Source: CADEDH01 sp965263455
GTDB lineage: Bacteria; Actinomycetota; Acidimicrobiia; Acidimicrobiales; SZUA-35
Assembly (NCBI GenBank): GCA_965263455.1
Contig: CBDHHN010000002.1
Location: forward strand, 434,001-498,000
Length of the DNA stretch: 64,000 nt
Direction: 5' to 3'
The position numbers were made by a program, and so were the translations under genes. Below the pieces are notes generated by a model. The model was not told where the DNA came from, ran no database searches, and saw only the letters and a program-made list of their open reading frames with translations. Below are positions 32,039 through 40,019 of the stretch, one piece after another (position 1 is the first letter of the stretch; each line of letters starts with the position of its first letter).

Positions 32039-33716
32039 TCAGGCCACCGCTCCCGACCCGGACCCCGATCCCGCCGTCCACCCCGCCCCCGAACGCCACC
32101 TCGGGCCCACCACCGAGCCCGGTTTCGGTCCGGGCTCCGATCCGGTGGAGGGCGGCGACGCCCCGGTCGAGGGTGAGGAGGCCGGCCTGGAGTGGCGACG
32201 GCCCCACCCCTTCACCATCATCATCGAGATCGGGAGCGCGATCCGCTCGATGGCGATCGCCCTGGTGGCCGTGGGCGGCGGCTTCGTCTCGACCGGGACG
32301 GCGCTCGAACTGGTGGTGGTGGGCGCGCCCCTGCTGGCCGCCCTGGGCCGTTGGTACACGACCCGCTACGCCCTGGGGGCCCAGTCGATCTACCACCAGT
32401 TCGGGCTCATCCGTCGCCGCAAACAGGTCCTGCCCCGGGCCAACGTGCAGAACGTGTCGACCCGGGCCGGGCTGGTGGCCCGCATCGGCTCGGTGGTCGA
32501 GGTCCAGATCAGTGACGCCTCGGCCACCGGAGACATCAAGCTCCGGCTGGTCTCGATGGACGAGGCCGAGCGCATCACCACCCTGTTGCGCACCGGGATC
32601 GCCCGTCCCGCCCCCGACCACGCCGGGGCGCCCTCCGACCCTCGCCCGGCGGAGGTCGGGTCGGTTGCCGGGGCCGAGTTCGGCACCGTCCCGGCGACGG
32701 CGGACGAATCGACCTCCGGCCTGCCGGGCCCGGACCCCACCGGCCGACCGGTGTGGCGCCCGGCGGCGGTCGAGCCCGACCTCGGTCGGCTGCTGCTGGT
32801 CGAGGCCACCTCGCTGGCCACGGTGAGCCAGTTGGTGATGGTGGTGGTGTTGGCCATCGTGGCCCCCGTCGTGGCGTGGCGGGTGCTGCCTCTGGACGAC
32901 GTCGACCGGGCCCCGCTGCTGGCCCTTGCCGTTCCCGGGTTGGCGCTGCTGGCCACGCTGTTGGGGCTGGCGGCGCGGCTCAGCGTGTTCGGCGGCTTTC
33001 AGCTCCACGCCGACCCGGACCGGCTGCGGATCCAGGCCGGACTGCTCACCGAGGCCAAGGTGGCGGCGCGACGGGAACGGCTGCAGCTGCTCGAGGTCCA
33101 GCGCGATCGGACCCACCGGTGGCGGGGACTGGAGCGGGTGCGCTACGAGACGGCCGACGTGGAGGCCCAGGGTACGGCGGCGACCGTCTACCTCGACCCC
33201 GCCGCCGACCGGGACAGCTGGCGCCTCCTGGCCCAGGACGCCATCGGCGGCATCGCCCTCGGCGAGGACGACCTCCGCCCCGTGAGCCCCCGCACCGTGC
33301 GCCGAACCGTGATCCGGCTCGTGATCCCGCTGGCGGTGGTGGCCGGCGCCGCCGGCTGGCTGTGGTGGCCGGTCGGCGTGGTCGTCGGCCTGCTGGGGTT
33401 GATCGCCCTGCGATGGTACGCCCGAGCCCGGTACCGGGAGCTGGGGTGGGCCGTCGACGACCAGCATTGCCTGGTTCGCCGCGGGGTGCTGGCCGGCCGC
33501 CTCTGGATCATCCGGCTCGACAAGATCCAGGCCGTGCGCTCCCGGGCCACCGTCTTCCAGCGCCGACTGGGACTGGTCGACGTCGGCCTGTCGACGGCCG
33601 GGACCGGAGGCATCGGGCTGGTCGTGATCCCCGACCTACCGGTCGACACGGCCGAGGCGCTGGTGGCCGACCTGGCCCGCCGGGCGGCCCGTACCCCGTT
33701 GACCGACACCCTCTAG
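32022..33716 (+). CDS. Multi-PH-domain membrane protein, YdbT-like
   Basis: A 564-residue protein with a low-complexity N-terminus of about 60 residues, rich in Pro, Asp and Glu. Three transmembrane-helix/bPH2 repeats follow: QSIYHQFGLIRRRKQVLPRA, LRIQAGLLTEAKVAARRERL and HCLVRRGVLAGRLWIIRLDK mark the PH domains. This matches YdbT, the partner of YdbS encoded just upstream with a 17-nt overlap. It probably forms an integral membrane complex; the biochemical function is unknown. It starts at GTG. Confidence 0.85.
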   Translation: MASSTDQATAPDPDPDPAVHPAPERHLGPTTEPGFGPGSDPVEGGDAPVEGEEAGLEWRRPHPFTIIIEIGSAIRSMAIALVAVGGGFVSTGTALELVVVGAPLLAALGRWYTTRYALGAQSIYHQFGLIRRRKQVLPRANVQNVSTRAGLVARIGSVVEVQISDASATGDIKLRLVSMDEAERITTLLRTGIARPAPDHAGAPSDPRPAEVGSVAGAEFGTVPATADESTSGLPGPDPTGRPVWRPAAVEPDLGRLLLVEATSLATVSQLVMVVVLAIVAPVVAWRVLPLDDVDRAPLLALAVPGLALLATLLGLAARLSVFGGFQLHADPDRLRIQAGLLTEAKVAARRERLQLLEVQRDRTHRWRGLERVRYETADVEAQGTAATVYLDPAADRDSWRLLAQDAIGGIALGEDDLRPVSPRTVRRTVIRLVIPLAVVAGAAGWLWWPVGVVVGLLGLIALRWYARARYRELGWAVDDQHCLVRRGVLAGRLWIIRLDKIQAVRSRATVFQRRLGLVDVGLSTAGTGGIGLVVIPDLPVDTAEALVADLARRAARTPLTDTL

Positions 33717-33732
33717 CCGGCGCCGGAGTCGG

Positions 33733-33927
33733 TCAGGACGGGAAGAGCCGACCGCCTCGGGCCAGGAACAGCAGGTAGCGGAAGTAGGCCCCGGCCAGGA
33801 TGGCCGCAGTGAAGCGGACGAAGGTGGCGGCCAGGTCGCCGTCGACAACTGCTTCCGCCGTCGACCACGCACCCACGAACACGACAACCGCCATGCCGGT
33901 CGCTGCCATCAGTGCTCCCGATGACAC
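33733..33927 (-). CDS. Small membrane protein (hypothetical)
   Basis: A 64-residue protein with two hydrophobic helices (MAATGMAVVVFVGAWSTAEA and ATFVRFTAAILAGAYFRYLL) and a short basic tail (ARGGRLFPS). The GTG start is favoured by GGAGG 7 nt upstream; a longer frame upstream lacks an SD. No family is recognised. It is convergent with the PH-domain gene and divergent from the MBL gene. Confidence 0.65.
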   Translation of the reverse strand: MSSGALMAATGMAVVVFVGAWSTAEAVVDGDLAATFVRFTAAILAGAYFRYLLFLARGGRLFPS

Positions 33928-34085
33928 ACCGCCACCTCCGTCTGCAATCACGCCTCCTACGCCGCCGAAGGCGACCTTACGTCGTACCAGAACCTGGCCA
34001 TAGAGCATGCTTGCCCAACCATGGCCCGGCACCCTGGGCCTCCGGGACCGGCGGCGCCCCGAGGGGTGGAGCTAGGGTTCCGACC

Positions 34086-34706
34086 ATGGTCGACGTCACC
34101 CAAACCCTGCACTGGTCCGACACCGACGCCGAGGTCCACAAGGTCGTCGTGGGCCCGTACGAGAACAACGTGTTCGTGATCCGGTGCCGCCACACGGGCG
34201 AGGCCGTACTCCTCGACGCGGCGAACGAGCACGATCTGCTGCTCGACCTGTGCCGGACCCTGGGGGTTCGCACCGTGCTGGAGACCCACGGCCACTGGGA
34301 CCACATCCAGGCCGTTCCCGCCGTGCGCGATGCCGGGTACCTGGTGGGGGTGACGGCCGAGGACGCCTCCATGCTCCCCAGCTACGACTACCTGCTGGAG
34401 GACGACACCATGATCGAGGTCGGCGACCTTCGACTCCACACCATCACCACACCGGGCCACACGCCGGGATCGATCTGCTTTCGCCTGATGGACAAGCCGC
34501 TGTTGTTCAGCGGTGACACGCTGTTCCCGGGGGGCCCGGGAGCGACCAAGCACGATCTGGGCGACTTCGCCACCATCATCGAATCGATCGACCGCCGGCT
34601 CTTCACCCTCCCTCCGGACACCGTCGTCCTGCCCGGCCACGGCCTCGACACCACGATCGCGGCCGAGCGGCCGCAACTCCAGGAGTGGATCGACCGGGGC
34701 TGGTGA
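34086..34706 (+). CDS. MBL-fold metallo-hydrolase (glyoxalase II-like)
   Basis: A 206-residue metallo-beta-lactamase-fold enzyme. Motifs are ETHGHWDHIQAV (HxHxDH), TTPGHTPGSICF (His), LLFSGDTLFPGG (bridging Asp) and VVLPGHGLDTT (His). Such stand-alone proteins include glyoxalase II and other thioester hydrolases; the C-terminal helical domain of true GloB is missing, so the substrate is open. TAGGGT at 34073-34078 lies 7 nt before the ATG, which fits a leaderless mRNA. It lies just upstream of the suf cluster but ends before its promoter. Confidence 0.87.
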   Translation: MVDVTQTLHWSDTDAEVHKVVVGPYENNVFVIRCRHTGEAVLLDAANEHDLLLDLCRTLGVRTVLETHGHWDHIQAVPAVRDAGYLVGVTAEDASMLPSYDYLLEDDTMIEVGDLRLHTITTPGHTPGSICFRLMDKPLLFSGDTLFPGGPGATKHDLGDFATIIESIDRRLFTLPPDTVVLPGHGLDTTIAAERPQLQEWIDRGW

Positions 34707-34782
34707 CCCGGGTCGGCGGGCCGAGGCGACACCCGACGAAATCGGTCGAGAATTCCGGGATTCCGACCCGCCCGACATTTCT

Positions 34783-34796
34783 ACTACGCACGTAGT
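34783..34796 (+). promoter_or_regulatory. suf palindrome and leaderless promoter of sufC1SU
   Basis: ACTACG-CA-CGTAGT is a perfect palindrome. It lies 5 nt before the TAGACT -10 hexamer (34802-34807), which is itself 6 nt before the sufC1 ATG, so a protein bound here would cover the -35 to -10 spacer. Related sites lie at the sufD and sufB promoters. Confidence 0.7.
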
Positions 34797-34813
34797 GCAA
34801 TTAGACTGGACGA

Positions 34814-35608
34814 ATGTCCGCCCCCCTGTTCGACATCCAGGACCTGCACGTCGGCCCGACCGAGGACGCCGCCGGGCCGGGTGCCCCGTCCGAGATTCTC
34901 AAGGGCCTGTCCCTCACCGTCGGTGCCGGTGAGGTCCACGCCGTCATGGGCCCCAACGGCTCGGGCAAGTCCACCCTGGCCTCCACCCTGCTCGGCTCGC
35001 CCGAGTACGAGGTGACCGGCGGTCGGATCCTGTTCAAGGGTGACGACATCACCGAATGGGATGCCGACGTCCGGGGCAAGGCCGGCCTGTTCCTGGCCTT
35101 CCAGTACCCCCAGGAGATCGCCGGGGTCTCGGTCCTCAACTTCCTGCGCCAGGCCCTGAGCGCCCGCAAGGGCATCGAGATGAGCGTGCTCGAACTCCGC
35201 CTCGCCCTCATGGAGTGGATGGAGAAGCTGGAGATGGACTCGTCGTTCATGGAGCGCTACGTCAATGAGGGCTTCTCGGGGGGAGAGAAGAAGCGCAACG
35301 AGATCCTCCAGATGGCGGTGCTGGAACCGGAGATGGCCATCCTCGACGAGACCGACTCCGGGCTCGACATCGACGCCCTGGTCGCCGTGGCCCAGGGGGT
35401 GCAGGCCATCCGGGCCGAGCGGCCGGAGCTGGGCATCCTGGCCATCACCCACTACCAACGCCTGCTCGACCACCTCAAACCCGACCACGTCCACGTTCTC
35501 TTCGACGGTCGGATCGTGGCCTCCGGCGGCCCCGAACTGGCCCTCCGCCTGGAGCAGGACGGCTACGAGAGCTTCAAACCGACCGACGGCCCCGTCGGGG
35601 AGGCATGA
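34814..35608 (+). CDS. sufC: Fe-S cluster assembly ATPase SufC (copy 1)
   Basis: A 264-residue ABC-type ATPase of the SufBCD scaffold. Walker A is MGPNGSGKST (about residues 44-53). The SufC-specific Q-loop LFLAFQYPQEIAGVSVLNFL is followed by signature GFSGGEKKRNEILQMAVLEP and Walker B/D-loop MAILDETDSGLDIDAL. The H-loop ILAITHYQRLLDHLKPDHVH completes the site. The stop overlaps the sufS start (ATGA). This copy is co-transcribed with sufS and sufU, while a second, diverged sufC lies with sufD. Which one joins SufB and SufD is not decided by sequence. Confidence 0.93.
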   Translation: MSAPLFDIQDLHVGPTEDAAGPGAPSEILKGLSLTVGAGEVHAVMGPNGSGKSTLASTLLGSPEYEVTGGRILFKGDDITEWDADVRGKAGLFLAFQYPQEIAGVSVLNFLRQALSARKGIEMSVLELRLALMEWMEKLEMDSSFMERYVNEGFSGGEKKRNEILQMAVLEPEMAILDETDSGLDIDALVAVAQGVQAIRAERPELGILAITHYQRLLDHLKPDHVHVLFDGRIVASGGPELALRLEQDGYESFKPTDGPVGEA

Positions 35609-36858
35609 CGATGAACGCCGACTCCGACACGCTCGACGTCGCCACCATCCGGAAGGACTTCCCCGTCCTTGAGCAGCTCCAGAACGGGCGGCGGCTGGTG
35701 TTCCTCGACTCGGCGGCGTCGTCCCAGCACCCTCGCCAGGTGTTGGACGCCATGAACGACCTCTACGAGACCTCCTACGCGAACGTCCATCGCGGTGTGT
35801 ACCAGCTGGCCGAACGGGCCACCAACGCCTACGAGGGGGCTCGGACCACGGTGGCCCGCTTCATCGGCGCCCCTTCGGAGCGGGAGGTGATCTTCACCAA
35901 GAACGCCACCGAGGCCATCAACCTGGTGGCCGGGAGCTGGGGCCGCCAGAACCTGACCGAGGGCGACGCCGTCGTCGTCACCCTGATGGAGCATCACGCC
36001 AACATCGTGCCGTGGCAGATGCTGGCCCAGGAGAAGGGCCTCGAGATCCGGTGGATCCCTGTCACCGAGGACGGCCGGCTCGATCTGTCCGATCTGGACC
36101 GCCTGCTCGACGGGGCCAAGGTGCTGGCCGTCACCGCCATGTCCAACGTGCTCGGCACCATCAACCCCATCGAGGAGCTGACGGCGGCGGCCCGGGCCCA
36201 CGGCGCCATCAGCGTGGTCGACGCCTGCCAGTGGGTGCCCCATCTGCCCACCGACGTGGCCGCCATGGGCGCCGATTTCGTGGCCTTCAGCGGGCACAAG
36301 ATGCTCGGCCCTTCGGGCATCGGTGTGCTGTGGGGCCGAGCCGAACTGCTCGAGGCCATGCCCCCGTTCCTCGGTGGAGGCGGCATGATCCTCAACGTCA
36401 CCACCGACGGCTTCCTGGCCGACGGCATCCCCGGCAAGTTCGAGGCCGGGACGCCGCCCATCGCCGAAGCGGTCGGCCTGGCCGCCGCCGTCGACTACCT
36501 GGACGGCCTGGGCATGGAGGCCGTGCGCCGTCACGAGGTCGAGCTGACGGCCTACGCCCTGCGCACACTGCGGGCCGAGGTCGGCGATTCGCTCACCATC
36601 CACGGGCCGACCGAACCGGCGGCCCGGGGCGGCGTCCTGTCCCTGGCCCTGGCCGACGTCCACGCCCACGACGTGAGCCAGGTGCTCGATGAGCACGCCG
36701 TGTGCATCCGACCCGGCCATCACTGCGCCAAGCCGCTCATGCGCAAGCTCGAGGTGGCGGCCACGGCCCGGGCCAGCTTCTACGTGTACAACGACACCGA
36801 CGACGTCGACGCCCTGGCCGAGGCGTTGAAGGCGGCTCGGGACTTCTTCGCCCTCTAG
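35605..36858 (+). CDS. sufS: Cysteine desulfurase SufS
   Basis: A 417-residue PLP enzyme (group II, SufS/CsdA type) that takes sulfur from cysteine as a persulfide. PLP-binding Lys sits in AFSGHKMLGPSG near residue 232, HHANIVPWQ holds the PLP-stacking His, and the persulfide Cys is in RPGHHCAKPLM near residue 374. N-terminal FLDSAASSQHPRQVLDAMND is typical. The gene is coupled to sufC1 by a 4-nt overlap and followed by sufU, its likely sulfur acceptor. Confidence 0.95.
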   Translation: MTMNADSDTLDVATIRKDFPVLEQLQNGRRLVFLDSAASSQHPRQVLDAMNDLYETSYANVHRGVYQLAERATNAYEGARTTVARFIGAPSEREVIFTKNATEAINLVAGSWGRQNLTEGDAVVVTLMEHHANIVPWQMLAQEKGLEIRWIPVTEDGRLDLSDLDRLLDGAKVLAVTAMSNVLGTINPIEELTAAARAHGAISVVDACQWVPHLPTDVAAMGADFVAFSGHKMLGPSGIGVLWGRAELLEAMPPFLGGGGMILNVTTDGFLADGIPGKFEAGTPPIAEAVGLAAAVDYLDGLGMEAVRRHEVELTAYALRTLRAEVGDSLTIHGPTEPAARGGVLSLALADVHAHDVSQVLDEHAVCIRPGHHCAKPLMRKLEVAATARASFYVYNDTDDVDALAEALKAARDFFAL

Positions 36859-36873
36859 GAAAGGTACGCCCAC

Positions 36874-37398
36874 GTGTCAGGTCTCGAAGACCTCTACCGA
36901 GAGATCATCCTCGACCACTACCGGAGCCCCCGGAACAAGGGCGAGCTGCCCAGCCCTCCGGCCCACCGGACCGAGGGCTTCAACCCGCTGTGCGGGGACG
37001 AGGTGGTGGTGTTCCTCGAGCTCGACGACGACCAGCGCATCGTCGACATCAAGATCGGGGGCCAGGGCTGCTCCATCTCCCAGTCCTCGGCCTCGATGAT
37101 GTCGGCTGCGGTCAAGGGCAAGACCATGGACGAGGTCCGGGAGCTGACCTCCGCCTTCAAGGGCATGATGTCGATTCACGAGACCGACATCGGAGGGGAC
37201 GGCTCCGAGGCCGAGGCCGACGGAGCGACCGTGGACGGCGACCTGAAGCTGGGCGACCTGGAGGCCCTTCGGGGCGTGGTGAAGTTCCCGGTCCGGATCA
37301 AATGCGCCACCCTGAGCTGGAACACCCTCGTCCAGGCCCTGGACGAGGCGTCCGGTTCGGCCGGCGACGACGGCGCCATGGCCGCCACCGGCGGATGA
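36874..37398 (+). CDS. sufU: Zn-dependent sulfur transfer protein SufU
   Basis: A 174-residue protein that accepts persulfide sulfur from SufS and passes it to SufBCD. Zn ligands and acceptor residues appear as FNPLCGDEV (Cys and Asp), GGQGCSISQSSASMM (Cys) and IKCATLSWNTL (Cys). N-terminal LYREIILDHYRSPRNKG is the family hallmark. An acidic insertion (GDGSEAEADGATVDGD, about residues 109-124) is longer than in classical SufU. The GTG start has AGGAAAGG upstream. It replaces SufE in Gram-positive suf systems. Confidence 0.94.
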   Translation: MSGLEDLYREIILDHYRSPRNKGELPSPPAHRTEGFNPLCGDEVVVFLELDDDQRIVDIKIGGQGCSISQSSASMMSAAVKGKTMDEVRELTSAFKGMMSIHETDIGGDGSEAEADGATVDGDLKLGDLEALRGVVKFPVRIKCATLSWNTLVQALDEASGSAGDDGAMAATGG

Positions 37399-38117
37399 GC
37401 GACACCGTGGCCGACGACGACACCCCCACGCCGCCCCTGAGCCCGATGGACCGGGCCTTCCTGACCAACGAGGCCGACGCCGGGACCCTGATCCTGGTCC
37501 GCCACGGTCAGCAGCAATGGCCCGACCCCGAGACCTCCACAACCGGCGACTGGGTCGACCCGCCCCTGTCGGTTCTGGGCCGACGTCAGGCCGATGCGGT
37601 GGGCCGGTACCTGGCGGCCGAGCACGCTTCGGCCGTGTACAGCTCCCACCTGAGCCGGGCCAACGACACCGGCCTCGCCATCGCCTCCCACCACGGGCTC
37701 GATGTGACCGTGATCGAGGACCTGGAGGAGATCCGGATGTTCGGCGAGCTCCCGCCGGACAAGCGCGCCGTCGACACCCTGGGCCAACTGGCCCTCGACG
37801 GTATACGCCGCCGCTTCGTCCAGGACCGCCGGTGGGACGTGTATCCCTACAGCGAGTCGTCCCTCGACTTCCGCCGCCGGATCGGCTACTCGGTGGAGGG
37901 GATTCTGGCCGCCCACCCGGGCGAAACCGTGATCGTGGCCTGCCACGGGGGCGTGATCAACGCCGTCCTCAGCCAGGTCCTCGGCCTCGACATCGACTAC
38001 CTGGTCCGGGCGGCCCACGCCTCGGTCCACCGGTTCCGGTTCCTCGAGACCCATCGCGTGGTGGAGACGGTGAACGAGCAGCAGTTCCTGCGCTCCGAGG
38101 ACCTGCTCAGTCACTGA
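37395..38117 (+). CDS. Histidine phosphatase family protein
   Basis: A 240-residue phosphoglycerate mutase-like phosphatase. The RHG motif LILVRHGQQQWPD (about residue 35), AVYSSHLSRANDTG (R with acid-base partner) and VIVACHGGVINAVL (second His) define the fold. The substrate could be a sugar phosphate or nucleotide; mutase activity is unlikely from context. Its ATG overlaps the sufU stop (ATGA), so it is the last gene of the sufC1SU unit, an unexplained association. Confidence 0.88.
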   Translation: MSDTVADDDTPTPPLSPMDRAFLTNEADAGTLILVRHGQQQWPDPETSTTGDWVDPPLSVLGRRQADAVGRYLAAEHASAVYSSHLSRANDTGLAIASHHGLDVTVIEDLEEIRMFGELPPDKRAVDTLGQLALDGIRRRFVQDRRWDVYPYSESSLDFRRRIGYSVEGILAAHPGETVIVACHGGVINAVLSQVLGLDIDYLVRAAHASVHRFRFLETHRVVETVNEQQFLRSEDLLSH

Positions 38118-38197
38118 GGCCCGGGCCCGATCGGCCCCGGCCCACAAGTCGGCGCCAGGTTCCGGTATCACGGTGACGGCCGGCACCTCATGAGGAT

Positions 38198-38488
38198 GTG
38201 GACACCATCACCGCCTCAACGACCATGTCCGTTCCCGCCGCATCCGGTGCCGACCACCGCAACGCACACTTCGATCAGGAGCTGGCCCGCCTCATCGAGG
38301 CCCTCGACGACCAGGTCCTGGTTTCCCAGGATCGTTGCGTCGACGCCCTCCTCGACCTGTACAACCTCGCCCCCAACCGGATCGCCCGGCAGCTGATCAG
38401 CGAGCTGTTGAGCGACATCCGCTTCGTGACCGCGGTCCGGGCCCGGATGCTGCGCGACGACCTGTCGATCCTGGCCCGCTCCTGCTGA
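38198..38488 (+). CDS. Small helical hypothetical protein
   Basis: A protein of 96 residues from the GTG at 38198, or 87 from the ATG at 38225. The N-terminus is Ser/Ala-rich, then come mostly helical segments ELARLIEALDDQVLVSQDRC, VDALLDLYNLAPNRIARQLI and SELLSDIRFVTAVRARMLRD. There is no transmembrane segment. No family is recognised. Its codon use is normal and it lies between two suf transcription units, convergent with the pterin dehydratase gene. Confidence 0.6.
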   Translation: MDTITASTTMSVPAASGADHRNAHFDQELARLIEALDDQVLVSQDRCVDALLDLYNLAPNRIARQLISELLSDIRFVTAVRARMLRDDLSILARSC

Positions 38489-38566
38489 GGCCACCGGCCC
38501 CGGCGCCCCGGTGGCCCGCCCGGCGGGGGCGAGGCCACCGACAGGGCCGATGGTTCGGCCGATGGT

Positions 38567-38881
38567 TCAGTCGGCGGCGGGCTCGCCTCCGGCTCGGAGG
38601 GCGGCGGTCGTGACCACGGCCGCCATCTCCAGGTCGTAGCGCGTCAACCCACCGGAATCGTGGGTGGTGAGGGTGACCGACACCCGGCTGTAGACGTTGG
38701 ACCACTCCGGATGGTGGTTGGCCTTCTCGGCCTGGATGGCGACCTCGGTCATGAAGCCGAAGGCGGCGGCGAAGTCCGGGAACCGCCAGTGGCTCCGGAT
38801 CTCGTCGCCGTGGCGGGACCAGCCGTCGAGGCCGGTGAGGGCCGAGGAGATCTCGGCGTCGGACAACCGTTCGGGAACCAT
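38567..38881 (-). CDS. 4a-hydroxytetrahydrobiopterin dehydratase (PCD family)
   Basis: A 104-residue pterin-4a-carbinolamine dehydratase that recycles oxidised pterin cofactors; related proteins serve molybdopterin metabolism. The active-site signature EKANHHPEWSNVYSRVSV, with three clustered histidine/Asn-type residues, and LTTHDSGGLT are intact. It starts 2 nt after the sufC2 stop, so it is the fourth gene of the sufD-Rieske-sufC2 operon. No aromatic amino acid hydroxylase is seen nearby, and the reason for this linkage is unclear. Confidence 0.9.
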   Translation of the reverse strand: MVPERLSDAEISSALTGLDGWSRHGDEIRSHWRFPDFAAAFGFMTEVAIQAEKANHHPEWSNVYSRVSVTLTTHDSGGLTRYDLEMAAVVTTAALRAGGEPAAD

Positions 38882-38883
38882 GG

Positions 38884-39687
38884 TCAGGCCAGTGGGTCGG
38901 CGAACGGGTCGGCCAGGGCATCGCCCCGGGCCGAGCCCGCCGGTGTGGCGGCCGGTGGGGACTCCTCGGCCCACTGGCCGTACCCCGAGCGCTCCAGCTC
39001 CTCGGCCAGCTCCGGGCCGCCCGAGCTGACGATCCGGCCCTGGGCCAGGACGTGGACCCGGTCGGGGCGGAGCTCGTTGAGCAGACGGTTGTAGTGGGTG
39101 ATGACCAGGACTCCGAGATCGCTCTCCTCGGTGGCGGCCACCACCCGGCGGGCCACCTGGCGCAGGCCGTCGACGTCGAGCCCGGAGTCGAGTTCGTCGA
39201 GCACGGCGAACCGAGGCTGTAGCACGGCGAGCTGCACCGTCTCGTTCCGCTTCTTCTCACCGCCGGACAGGTCGACGTTCAGGGCCCGGTCGAGCAGCTT
39301 GTCGTCGAAGCCGATCCGCTCGGCCTCGGCCGCCAGTCGACGCCCGAGTTCGTCGCCGTCGAGGTCGGACATGACCGAGGCCCGAACGACGTCGATCAAC
39401 GAGACCCCGGGGACCTCGATCGGGTACTGCATGCCGAGGAACAACCCGGCGCGGGCCCGCTCCCAGGTGGGGAGGGCCAGGAGATCGGTCCCGTCGAGGG
39501 TGACCGAGCCGCCCGTGACCCGATAGCCCGGCTTGCCCATGACCACGTGGGACAGGGTCGACTTGCCGGCTCCGTTGGGGCCCATGACGGCGTGGACCTC
39601 GCCCGGGGCGATGACGAGGTCGATCCCCTGCAGGATCTCAACCCCCGCCACCTCCACCCGCAGTCCGCTGATGACCAGTTCGCTCAT
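38884..39687 (-). CDS. sufC: Fe-S cluster assembly ATPase SufC (copy 2)
   Basis: A 267-residue SufC paralogue. Walker A is MGPNGAGKST, the SufC Q-loop LFLGMQYPIEVPGVSLIDVV, the signature NVDLSGGEKKRNETVQLAVL and Walker B FAVLDELDSGLDVDGL. Compared with copy 1, the Walker B Glu-Thr is Glu-Leu and the N-terminal strand differs, so the two are clearly diverged paralogues, not a recent duplication. The ATG overlaps the Rieske stop. Its C-terminus has an Ala/Pro-rich tail (residues about 245-267). Adjacent sufD makes this the natural SufBCD ATPase. Confidence 0.92.
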   Translation of the reverse strand: MSELVISGLRVEVAGVEILQGIDLVIAPGEVHAVMGPNGAGKSTLSHVVMGKPGYRVTGGSVTLDGTDLLALPTWERARAGLFLGMQYPIEVPGVSLIDVVRASVMSDLDGDELGRRLAAEAERIGFDDKLLDRALNVDLSGGEKKRNETVQLAVLQPRFAVLDELDSGLDVDGLRQVARRVVAATEESDLGVLVITHYNRLLNELRPDRVHVLAQGRIVSSGGPELAEELERSGYGQWAEESPPAATPAGSARGDALADPFADPLA

Positions 39688-40019
39688 GACAGCACCACCC
39701 TGACCTCGCCGTCGACGACGGTGGCGGTGTAGGTGGGGACCGGCTTGGTCGCGGGCAGGGTGTCCGGCTCGCCCGTCTCGACCGAGAAGGCCGAGCCATG
39801 CTTCCAGCACTCCAGGGTCCGTTCCTCGGGGTCGACCTCGCCCTCGGCCAACGAGTAGTCGGCGTGGCTGCAGCGGTCGCCGATGACGAAGACGTCGTCG
39901 CCCAGTCGGACCAGGGCCAGTCGGTGGCCATCGACATCGCGCCGGATGGCGGAGTCGGGCTCCAACTCGTCGAGTCGGCACACGGCCACGGTCGTGGCCT
40001 GGTCGGTCTGATCGCTCAC
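39684..40019 (-). CDS. Rieske [2Fe-2S] ferredoxin of the suf operon
   Basis: A 111-residue single-domain Rieske protein (non-haem iron oxygenase ferredoxin type). Cluster ligands: CSHADYSL (C-x-H) and LECWKHGSAF (C-x2-H), about 19 residues apart. It overlaps sufD by 4 nt (GTGA) and sufC2 by 4 nt (ATGA). A Rieske ferredoxin between sufD and sufC is a recurrent arrangement in actinobacteria; it may supply electrons for cluster assembly, but this is not proven. Confidence 0.92.
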   Translation of the reverse strand: MSDQTDQATTVAVCRLDELEPDSAIRRDVDGHRLALVRLGDDVFVIGDRCSHADYSLAEGEVDPEERTLECWKHGSAFSVETGEPDTLPATKPVPTYTATVVDGEVRVVLS